This document shows, piece after piece, positions 55,751-64,000 of a stretch of DNA of 64,000 nt (position 1 is the first letter of the stretch; each line of letters begins with the position of its first letter). Below the pieces are notes generated by a model. That model was not told the origin of the DNA and made no database searches. It saw only the letters and a list, made by a program, of their open reading frames with translations. A program made the translations under genes and the position numbers. The DNA is from Petaurus breviceps papuanus. Taxonomy: Eukaryota > Chordata > Mammalia > Diprotodontia > Petauridae. The DNA is taken from contig JAMXIF010001183.1 in NCBI GenBank assembly GCA_028583685.1, positions 11,340,021-11,404,020 on the forward strand, given 5' to 3'.

Positions 55751-55889
55751 CTTCACTGGCTCCATTCCAGCCACTTCTTGCCTCTGCCATGCCCCCACCC
55801 CCTCCAGAAGCTTCTTCATCCTGTAAGTTTACTTTGGCCTTGGAATTCACACACTGGAAGGACCTTCCACCCCTTCACTTCTGACCAGA

Positions 55890-56140
55890 CCAGCTCCTCC
55901 AGAAGTCTCATTTAAGGAGGTGCCCAGGTCAACCATGTCTTAATTCCTTTCCAGAATTACTCTGGACTTCCCCAGCTACTTCCTGGACCCTTTCAGCTTT
56001 TTTAAACAAATGTTATCTTCCTCCATTAGAATGTAAGTTCCTTAATGGAAGAGATTTTCTTTCTTTTTGCCCGTATTTGTATTCCCAAAGCTTAGCACAA
56101 AGTTTGGTATATAGCAAGCACTATATACCCACAAGCACCC
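55890..56140 (+). mobile_element. L2 LINE 3' end
   Basis: Sense terminus: gctcctccagaagtctcatt, cattagaatgtaagttcctt, cgtatttgtattcccaaagc, ttagcacaaagtttggtata. Confidence 0.72.
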
Positions 56141-56224
56141 TTGCTTCTTGATTGACTGTCTAGTACAGACTTAGCAACTTCCATGAAAATTCTCTGAGTT
56201 TCTTACTGTAGAATTAAAATGAAG

Positions 56225-56330
56225 TATCATATCTAAGTTAATAATTCTAAATTGTAAACCTCCTTCAACTAGATTATAAATCCTTAAAGGGCAAGAACCA
56301 TGTACTTGACTTTGAGCATCTCAGTGTATC
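56225..56330 (+). mobile_element. L2 3' end fragment
   Basis: gattataaatccttaaaggg, caagaaccatgtacttgact: a second, shorter L2 terminus about 100 bases downstream of the first. Confidence 0.5.
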
Positions 56331-56334
56331 ATCG

Positions 56335-56560
56335 TTAATTAACATACCCATTTGTTAGATGGAAGTTTTTTTCTCCTAGTTGTAGTGTTCACTAGAAACA
56401 TTAATGCTACATACAGTATGCAGAACATTTTCTATTTTCTGGTCTGCATTTTGAATGTCTAGTGATTTACCTTGCTCACTGACTTTGTCAGTCATCAAAT
56501 ATGGACCAGTGCTGGAGAGCAGTAGTTAATGTATTAAAGCTAAATTTCCATACAAAGAAT
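56335..56560. other. No recognised feature
   Basis: Unique-looking sequence. Confidence 0.4.
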
Positions 56561-56569
56561 GATTTACAA

Positions 56570-56819
56570 CAGCGGTTCTCTAAGTGTGGTCTGGACACCC
56601 CGAGGGGTCCCTAGGACTCTTTAAGGGATCCATAAGGTAAAAACTATTTTCCTAATAATATTAAGATACTTTAATTTCTAATATAGGAAATATCAATATG
56701 GATACATATGTGTGTGTCCATATATATTTCCCTCTAAACAAAAGCTATCTGGGGGTGGGTTTCATTAATTTTTCAGAATATAAAAGGATCCTGACACCAA
56801 AAAGTTTGAGAATCTCTGA
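56570..56819. mobile_element. Non-autonomous hAT-type DNA transposon
   Basis: A 250-base element. Its start cagcggttctctaagtgtgg and end aaaagtttgagaatctctg are inverted termini. The flanking 8-mers atttacaa (56562-56569) and atgtacat (56820-56827) match at 6 of 8 positions. gaggggtccctaggactctt and aaaggatcctgacaccaaaa are typical of this family in mammals. It carries no transposase. Confidence 0.8.
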
Positions 56820-56829
56820 TGTACATATT

Positions 56830-57625
56830 TTTTGTAGTGGATTCATTTCTCAAGTTGAGAAGCATAGTCACTTGAATTTCAAACATGTAAATGTTCAAAG
56901 GAAATATCAACACAGGAAAAACCAATTGGATGAAGAATACCTTTACTGAGATTATTGTGTGTTGATGGTTGAACTTCCCATAAACCTGGTCCATCAGTAC
57001 ATGTATCTTAGATAGATACTGCATTTGAGCAGTGAGTTAGGAGGAGGAAGAGGAGAGCATACTGGCTTGCTATTACAAAGAGATACATTTCCTTTAGTGA
57101 TCTATAGCTTTTCTATGAAACAAAGAACAGTCTTATTTATCCTAATAGTCTTCCAGAGATGATACATAGCTACAAGTCATGGAAAACCAGCATTTTCAAA
57201 GAAATGGTGTTTGAGACAACCAGAAAGATAATGGGGGACTCATGTTGGGCATCCAAACAAGAAACAGCAGAGAAATAGTCTAGGATATCATTAGAGTGAT
57301 ATATGATTACAAAAAAAATGATGGGTTTATCACATAACGAGAAAAAGGAATACCTGGCAAATGGCCTACATGTTCCTTTGGTATCAATGTAATATTCACT
57401 CCTTATGCTTAATTGATGGGAAAATGTGTATGAGCAGCACAGGATGGATGGGCATGGACGTGTTGCAGTCTGCATCTTTGGAGGGACTGTAATCAGTGAT
57501 GGGGTCAAAGATTCACTATATAATTTTTCCTCAATCTTGAGCACTATTCAGTAAAAGCATGTATTGTCCAAACATGTATTTGCTAGGTAGCAGGCTGAAA
57601 GAAATACAATTGAGTAAAAAAGTCT
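56830..57625. other. No recognised feature
   Basis: Unique-looking sequence. The 124-codon minus-strand frame at 57170-57544 has no domain that I recognise. Confidence 0.35.
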
Positions 57626-57629
57626 CAGC

Positions 57630-57800
57630 ACTAAGAAGGAACTTAGATCTTATCTAATCCAATGTCCCCATTTTACAGATGAGAAAATTGAGAGCCAGAG
57701 AGGTATAATGAGTTGAAGGTTAGTAACTGGTATATCCAGGACCAGGACCCAAGTCTCCTAACTGACAATACAGTACTCTTTTCACTACATCAAGGAGCTT
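57630..57800 (-). repeat. MIR/Mar-like SINE fossil
   Basis: Antisense copy: ccattttacagatgagaaaa, aggaccaggacccaagtctc, agtactcttttcactacatc. Confidence 0.75.
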
Positions 57801-57924
57801 CTGTTATGTTTTAAATAATTCAATATTGATCATTCAAAGTTAATTGGATATTTTGCTTATTTCTAGATATCTCTTTCCCTGCATTATTTGTCTCTGCAGG
57901 TCATCAGTATAAAAATATCTTTTA

Positions 57925-58018
57925 ATAACTGTAACCATTGACATTTCTATGTCAAAGCACTTTACGTACATTACCTCTTTTGAGCTTCACAACAACCCTG
58001 TAAGGTATGTGCTACAGG
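57925..58018 (-). repeat. MIR fossil, right part of the element
   Basis: Antisense MIR: aaagcactttacgtacatta, cacaacaaccctgtaaggta. It is cut at 58018 by a hAT element and resumes at 58409. Confidence 0.75.
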
Positions 58019-58408
58019 CAGGGCTGTCCTGGATTCAACTTGAGAGTCCATTGTTAAATTTTCAATGTGAGCACTGAAATCAGTAATCATTACAGATCAT
58101 GGTTTGATTGCTTTGTTGATTGTCTAGATTTTTGCCTTTTGGAGGGCAACTGGGGGTTAAGTAACTTGCCCAAGATTATATGGCTAATTTTTTTGCGTGG
58201 GTGTTAAGTGTCTGAGGCCGGAACTGAACTTGGGTCCTCCTGACTCCACGGCTGCGCTTTACTCGCTGCTCCATGTAGCCACTGATTGTCTAGATTTTTG
58301 AAAAAGTATTAATAATACAGATAAAATTTAAAATTGCATGTTTGCATATATCCCCCCCTCCCAAACTCTCCACTTCCCTGTTGTTAAACATTTCCTGGCA
58401 CAACCCTG
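58019..58408. mobile_element. Non-autonomous hAT-type element inside MIR, split by a SINE
   Basis: The ends cagggctgtcctgg and cctggcacaaccctg are inverted termini. The flanks gctacagg and agtacatg agree in 5 of 8 bases. Removing the SINE leaves about 225 bases of AT-rich non-coding sequence, including tcattacagatcatggtttg. The MIR reads through cleanly on both sides, which confirms the boundaries. Confidence 0.75.
58135..58282 (-). repeat. tRNA-derived SINE inside the hAT element
   Basis: Antisense copy: ggcaactgggggttaagtaa, gtcctcctgactccacggct, ending at gctgctccatgtagccac. The perfect 18-base duplication tgattgtctagatttttg lies at 58117-58134 and 58283-58300. Confidence 0.93.
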
Positions 58409-58545
58409 AGTACATGTATTATTATCCCTCTTTGATAGATGGGAAGATGACACTGAGTTTAAGTGACTTGCCTCTGGTAAATCTAGGAATTATCTAAGGT
58501 GAGATTTGAACCAAGGTCTTCTTGATTCCAGGTCTAGCACACTGT
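58409..58545 (-). repeat. MIR fossil, left part of the element
   Basis: Continues the MIR: gtattattatccctctttga, agtttaagtgacttgcctct, gtgagatttgaaccaaggtc. Confidence 0.75.
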
Positions 58546-58664
58546 TTCTCTCTTTTAAAACATCAAGTCCTTATGTAAAAGTGTGTATGACTAATATATT
58601 TCTGAAAGACTTAAAAAACTATACTTAACAAAAAATTTAACAACACTACTTATATCAATAAATC

Positions 58665-60093
58665 AACAAGCATTTATGCTGTGCTTATGTGTGTTAAGAG
58701 CTGAAGACACAAAGACAAAGACAGTTCTTGCCCTCAAGGAACTTAATTCCAATGGAGATAGGATATGGATAAATAGGAACACATAAACTACATTAGAGAA
58801 GCAGAAGGTAGTCTTAGAGTAGAAGGTCTGCATCCAGGTCAGCAAGAACCTCCTACAGAAGGCTGCATTTCAGTTATTTCTTGAAGGGAACCAGGGATCC
58901 TAACAAACATCATGATGGTATTCTAGACATGAGGGACAGATAAAGTGAGGGCACAGAGGCTGGAGATGGATTGTCTTGTGTAAGAAACTGCAAGTAGATC
59001 AATATGACTGGATCACAGAATATGTGGATGAGAACAAAGTATAAGAAAAGACTGGAAAGTCAGGATGGAGATAGGTTCTAAGGAGCTTTAAAGACCAGAC
59101 AAAGGAAAGGCTTTATGGTTTATATTGGAGGTTATAGGGAACCACAGGAATTTATTGCATAATGGAATGACACCTACACTTTAGGAAAAATCACATGAAT
59201 TGGAATGGGTAGAGGCTTGAGGCAAAGATATCAATTTGAAAGCAATTTTAAGGGTGAGACAGACCTGAATTAGGGTAGTGGCTTTTTGAGTGGAGAGAAG
59301 GGAACATACACAAATAATTTTGTGAAGGTAGAAGGAACTTTATTTGGTAATGGGATGGGTATGTGGGGTAAGTGAATATGACACTGATGTTGCTAACCTT
59401 AATGGGCAGGGGAAGGAGGTTGTAATGGTACCCCCCAATAGTATTTTTTTTGACATGTTGAGTATAGAATGCCTATAGTACATCCAGTTGGAAATGTGAA
59501 AAGAAGCAGTTGGCGACAAAGAACTAGGGCTCAGAAGAGAAACTAGAGTTAGATACATAGATCTGGGAAGTCATCTGCATAGAGATGATAATTAAGCCCA
59601 TGGGAAGTGAGGAAGTCATTAAGTGAGAAAATGTGCAGAGAGAAGGAGTTGCTAGGCAGAGCCTTGGGGTATACTCTCATTTGAGAGCATGCTAGGGATG
59701 GTGATCCAGTAAAGAAACCTGACAAGAAAGAGTCAAACAGGAAGGAAGAACCAAGAAAGAATGGCATCCTGAAAATTCAGAGAGAGCAAAGTATTCAGAA
59801 AGAGGTGATCAGCAGTGCCAAATGCTAAGGATGGGGAAAGAAGGACATTCCTAAGAAAAGACCATTAGATTTTTGCAAATTGGTAACATTGGAGAGAGCT
59901 GATTCAGTTGAAAAATAAGGTAGGAAGTTGTTTAGAAGAGAACAAGAAAAGAGAGCAGGAAAGAAAAAATACATTTCAGAGGGTCTAGTTGAGAAAGGAA
60001 GAGAAATATGGGATTATAGGAATAAAGTATGTTGGCACCAAATCAGGATATTTAAGAATAGGGGAGATATAAATGTGTTTATAGGAAGCAGAG
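58665..60093 (-). mobile_element. L2 LINE, 3' UTR and ORF2 RT domain
   Basis: Best-preserved L2 here, antisense. From left: the 3' terminus (catttatgctgtgcttatgt), ORF2 C-terminus reading SHGLNYHLYADDF (the RT catalytic YADD, at about 59560-59600) and FHISNWMYYRHSILNMSKK after it, then the FDTVDH region near 59815. Frames are broken. The L2 is interrupted at 60094 by the HAL1-like element and resumes at 62935. Confidence 0.82.
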
Positions 60094-60107
60094 AAGTCAA
60101 AAGATTG

Positions 60108-62920
60108 GGAGGCGGAGTCAAGATGGCAGAGTAGAAGCAGGACCTCTGGCTTCCAGCTTCCACCTTCCCCAATCCATGTAAAAAGGGGACTCTAAACAAA
60201 CTTTGGAGCTGCAGAACCCACAAAATGGCACAGAGAAGCCAATCTCCCGATGAGGACAGCCCGGCAGGCCAGTAGAAATTGGCCAGCACAGCACTCTGGG
60301 AGCCGAGCCCAGGCCCTGTGAGTCGGGGGAGTTTTAGCCCCAGGGCGGGCCTGACCAGCCAGCCACTGGCTGGAGGGACTCCAGATCAGTAGTATCTGTG
60401 GCCCTTTCCAGATTTATTGACACATAGATGCAAAGGACAAAGTGAGAGGTCAGTGCAGCCTGGACTTTGGGACCCAGTAAGTAGGACTGCATGGCTTTTG
60501 CCCCTGAGGCAAGAAGGTGCTGAGATGCCGGCACAGCCAGCCAGTGCCACTTGGTAGCTTCAACTCCTGGCCTGCAGAGTGTAGGGGGACCAAGCACCAG
60601 TCTGAGGGGTAATCGCTCTTGCTTTAACCTTCTTGGACCTGGATTGCAGTCTAGGGTGGAGGTCCTGGGGTGTGTGTCCAGCTTGCCAGAGCATGTGGAG
60701 ACCTCAGAGAGGGTACCCATCTAATACCTCCAGCAGCTGAGAAAACCCCAGCATTTGGGATGAAAGCTCCCCTGTCTGGGGGCAGAGTCCTACTGTGGCA
60801 AAAAACCCTCTAGTGACTGAGGGGCAACATAATCAGGCAAAGGAAACAAAGCAGACAGAAGATTCCAACGTTACACTCCTATTTTGGGGACAAAAAGGAG
60901 GAAAGCATGGAACAGGAGGAAGACAGTGAAGTCAGAACTCCTGCACCAAAAGCTTCAAAGGAAAATAAGAGCTGGTTACAGGCCATAGAGGACCTTAAGA
61001 AGCAGATAAGAGAAGTGGAGGAAAAATTGGGAAGAGAAATGGGAACCATGCAAGAAAATTATGAAATGAGAGTCAACAGCCTGACTGAGGAAAATCATAC
61101 CTTAAAAAATATACTAACTCAAATGGCAAAAGAGGCTCAAAAAGGCAATGAGGAGAAGAATACCTTAAAAATCCGAATTTGCCAGATGGAAAAAGAATCT
61201 CAAAAGCTCAATGAGGAGAATCATTGCTTCAGAATTAGATTGGAGCAAATGGAAGCTAATGACTTTATGAGAAATCAAGATGCTGTTAAACAGATCCAAA
61301 CAAATGAAAGAATAGAAGGCAATGTGAAATATCTCATGGAAAAACCACTGACCTGGAAAATAGATCCAGGAGAGATAATTTAAAAATTATTGGACTACCT
61401 GAAAGCCATGATCAAAGTAAGAACCTAGAAATCATCCTCTAGGAAGTTCTCAAAGAAAACTTCCCTGATGTTTTTGAACCAGAGGGCAAAATAGAGTTTG
61501 AAAGAATCCACCGATCACCCCCTGAAAAAGATCTCAAAAAGAAAACTCCTAGGAATATTATGGCTAGGTTCTGGAATTCCCAGATTAAGGAGAGACTATT
61601 ACAAGCAGCCAGGAAGAAACAATTTGAATATTGTGGAAACACAATCAGGATAACCCAAGATCTGGCAGCTTCTACACTGAGGGATCAAAGGGCTTGGAAT
61701 ATGATATTCTGGAGGGCAAAGGAGCTGGGATTAAAACCAAGAGTCACCTATTCAGCAAAAACTGAGTATCATGTTTCAGGGGAAAATATGGTCATTCAGT
61801 GGAATAGAGGACTTTCAAGCATTCTTGCTGAAAAAACCAGAGTGAATAGAAAATTTGACATTCAGATACAAGAAGCAAGAGAAGCTTAAGAAGGTAAACA
61901 GGGAAAAGAAATCATAAGGAACTTATCAAAGTTGAACTGTTAACATTCCTACATGGAAAAACAATATTTGTAACTTATGAAACTTTTCTCAGTAGTTGAT
62001 GGGAATAGAAATATATATATGTCTGTATATGAGGGTTATGGGCATATGAATACATAAGTGAATGTGTGTATATATGTTTACAGGTATACATAGATAGAGG
62101 GCACAGGTCCTATTTAAAAGGAAGGGATGATACTTAAAAGGTGAAATTAAGAGGTGACAGAGAAATATAATGAGAGGAGATGGGGAGAGACAGAATGGGG
62201 TAAACTATCTCATATAGAAGAGGCAAGGGAAAATGGTTACAATGGAGGAGAAGAATAGAAAGGCAAAAGGGAATGGGTCAACTTTATTCCCATTGAATTT
62301 GGCTTGAGGAGGGAATGAAATACACACTAAATAGGGTATCTCACCCTCCAGGAGAGTGGGGGGGGGAAAGGGATGAGAGCGGGGATGATAGAAGGGAGGG
62401 CAGGCTGGGGGGAGGCATGTTGGGAGCACCCATTTTTGAAAAGGGACAGGATCAAAATAGAGAATAGAACAAGTAGGAGGTGGGATAGGAGGGAGGGAAA
62501 TATAGTCAATATTTTCAATACATTTACTATGTTATTGTTTTGTACTAGCTGCACATGTACAACCTATACTGAACTACGTATCTTCCCAGTAAGGGTGAGT
62601 GACAAGGGAGGAAGGGAATGAATCTGGAATTCAAAGTTTTAAAATCAAATATTCAAATATATATACTATTATTAATATTTTACATGTAATTGGGAAATAA
62701 GATATACAGGCACTGGGGCATAGAGATCTACTGGAAAAGTCGAAAGGGGTATGGGAGAAAATATGAGAGAGAGCAGATTTTAAATGAGGGGATATCCTGT
62801 GGACCTGCTATTTTGGGGCAGTGGATAGGGGAAAAACAGGGAGAAAATTTGTAACTCAAAATCTAGCAGAAATGAATGATATAAATCAGAAGTTAATAAA
62901 GTATTTGAAAAAAATTTTTA
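60108..62920 (+). mobile_element. Full-length HAL1-like (half-L1) retrotransposon
   Basis: A 2.8-kb unit with target-site copies aagtcaaaagattg (60094-60107) and aagtcaatagattg (62921-62934). From left: a 0.8-kb 5' UTR opening ggaggcggagtcaagatggc, with a YY1-like caagatggc at 60119-60127 as in L1 promoters; an ORF1; then about 1 kb of non-coding sequence with a G-rich purine tract at 62350-62425; and an A-rich end after aataaagtatttg. No ORF2 (endonuclease/RT) is present. This is the plan of HAL1 elements, L1 relatives that carry only ORF1. An L1 that lost ORF2 by deletion is the alternative. The intact start and duplication show it inserted as a complete unit. Confidence 0.82.
60907..61889 (+). 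pseudogene. L1/HAL1 ORF1 (RNA-binding chaperone), broken
   Basis: Encodes the L1-type ORF1 protein, which in working elements trimerises and binds the element's RNA. It opens MEQEEDSEVRTP. A coiled-coil of repeating L..EN/K..L heptads runs over about residues 20-130. An RRM-like start reads LKIIGLPES (about 61380-61410). The C-terminal domain holds ARFWNSQIKERLLQAARKK and YHVSGENMVIQ. Length is about 327 codons. Two lesions are seen. One base is missing from an A-run near 61340-61344, so the first frame stops at 61381. A TAG at 61440-61442 lies in the second frame, where L1 relatives have glutamine. The C-terminal part is open from 61443 to its stop at 61887-61889. Confidence 0.85.
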
Positions 62921-62934
62921 AAGTCAATAGATTG

Positions 62935-63590
62935 AGATACTGAAGATCAGAGACAGAGTGGGAGACAATATGTTGGAGGAGATGGGAGAATATGGGAGCA
63001 AGGATAAATGTAGTAGAAGAGATGATTTTAGCAAAGAAACGGTCCCCCTTTTCAGTAGAGACTGAAGTGAAGAAGAAGAAAATTGAGAATGACAATAAAG
63101 GAAGGTGGATGAGGAAAAGAATGAATGGCCACAATAATTTTAATGAGGTGAAGCTGTCATCTGAGAGGGTGCCATGGGATGCTTGAGGAGGGAGAAAAAG
63201 CTTTGGAGAAGCTGGTGAATGAGATATAGAATTAGTTAGGGAGGATGAGAAGGATTGCCTTTCTACAGTGAGAGTCCAGTTGAGATTAGATGAACTTAAA
63301 TTTGTTGTGAAGCCAATGAGTATAGTTTAGAACTTCGTCCAGTTCTTTTCAGATGTGAGGGTTAAGGGGTGAGACAGGTGACAGGAATAATCCAGTTTGC
63401 CCAACTGAAATATATACAACTATGATCATTGATAAGAATTAGGGACAAGGGATTTGAGAGGATGATATCAAGTTGAACTTTGTTCCCTAAGGGGGTCAAG
63501 ATTGGGAAAGGAGAAGAGTAGAGGTCATGGCCTATGGGAATTACTTAGGATTTTCATCACAGTATATGACAATCTTAGAATTTAATTCAA
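62935..63590 (-). mobile_element. L2 LINE, continuation upstream of RT core
   Basis: Continues the host L2 across the HAL1-like insertion: gggagacaatatgttggagg, agatgggagaatatgggag, gatgattttagcaaagaaac follow the antisense L2 order. It fades by about 63580. Confidence 0.6.
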
Positions 63591-63594
63591 CAAA

Positions 63595-63745
63595 TTAAAG
63601 TCAACAAATACCTATTGAATATCTGCTCTAGGCAAATCACTGTGCTAGGGGCTGAGGAAGACAGGAATATCAACAAAACACATCCTTGTTCTCATGGATC
63701 TTACACTTTAGAAATAACATATTAAATGACCATAATACAAAACAA
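63595..63745 (-). mobile_element. L2 3' end fragment
   Basis: A separate antisense terminus: aaatacctattgaatatctg, cactgtgctaggggctgagg, ccttgttctcatggatctta. Confidence 0.7.
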
Positions 63746-63789
63746 GTGTATTAGAAAGAAAGGGGAGAAATCATAAAGAATTTTACAAA

Positions 63790-63860
63790 GTTGAGTTGTC
63801 AACAAACAATAGGTGTCTATTATGTATTAGGCATTGTACTAAGTGTTAGTATTGTACATT
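63790..63860 (-). mobile_element. L2 3' end fragment, truncated
   Basis: gtctattatgtattaggcat, tgtactaagtgttagtattg: the extreme 3' end of another antisense L2. Confidence 0.5.
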
Positions 63861-63864
63861 TTTG

Positions 63865-64000
63865 GCCAGGCACTCATTTTTCACAGAGTATTTGTTGCTT
63901 TTCCCAATTCTGGGTCTGGAATTATCTTGATTTCATCCATGAAGCCTATTACTCCTCCTCCCTATAGAATCTATCCAATATAGAGAATATAAGCTTGTTC
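63865..64000. other. No recognised feature at window edge
   Basis: Unique-looking sequence to the end of the window. Confidence 0.4.

Noticed and set aside
60334-60720. 128-codon minus-strand frame
   Set aside because: It lies antisense within the GC-richer 5' UTR of the HAL1-like element and resembles no protein.

Overview
This window is AT-rich, SINE- and LINE-dense vertebrate DNA. The repeat repertoire points to a marsupial: tRNA-derived SINEs, Mar-1-type CORE-SINEs with a BovB/RTE-like 3' tail, many L2 and MIR fossils, CR1/L3 and RTE fragments, a half-L1 (HAL1-like) element and a Tigger1-like transposon. Species cannot be read from the sequence; an Australian lineage is possible but not shown. 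Ten Ns at 47076-47085 mark an assembly gap inside a (GT)n tract. Family names come from memory of consensus sequences and motifs, not from a database search.

The one host gene segment I recognise is a first coding exon on the minus strand at 34652-34750. It encodes 33 residues that closely match the N-terminus of ribosomal S6 kinase alpha-2 (RSK3, RPS6KA2) and ends exactly at a GT splice donor. It has an upstream in-frame stop and a good start context, and it lies in the only clearly CpG-enriched part of the window (about 34440-35000). A candidate promoter lies to its right (34751-35130). The gene continues leftward, so 1-34651 would be its first intron; no second exon was recognised there. 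The right-hand 29 kb (35130-64000) is upstream flank, or intron of a longer isoform.

Layout: 1-34.4 kb holds intron 1 with scattered MIR, Mar-1, tRNA-SINE, L2 and CR1 fossils, a palindromic hAT-like MITE (19609-19767), an internally deleted Tigger1-like element (23071-24051) and several dinucleotide tracts. 34.4-35.2 kb holds the exon and candidate promoter. 35.2-46.7 kb holds L2, MIR and CR1 fossils, a trimeric SINE array (39189-39652), an RTE reverse-transcriptase fragment and a hAT element split by a Mar-1. 46.7-50.3 kb is mainly L2 on the minus strand, interrupted by two Mar-1s, two SINEs at one target site, a (TTCC)n expansion and the (GT)n tract with the gap. 50.3-58.6 kb holds MIR and L2 pieces, a (GA)n tract and a three-level nest (MIR, then hAT, then SINE). 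58.6-63.9 kb is an L2 on the minus strand split by a HAL1-like element (60108-62920) with a target-site duplication.

No other protein-coding gene, RNA gene or CRISPR array is supported. Nearly all long open frames here are shadows of repeats or microsatellites.
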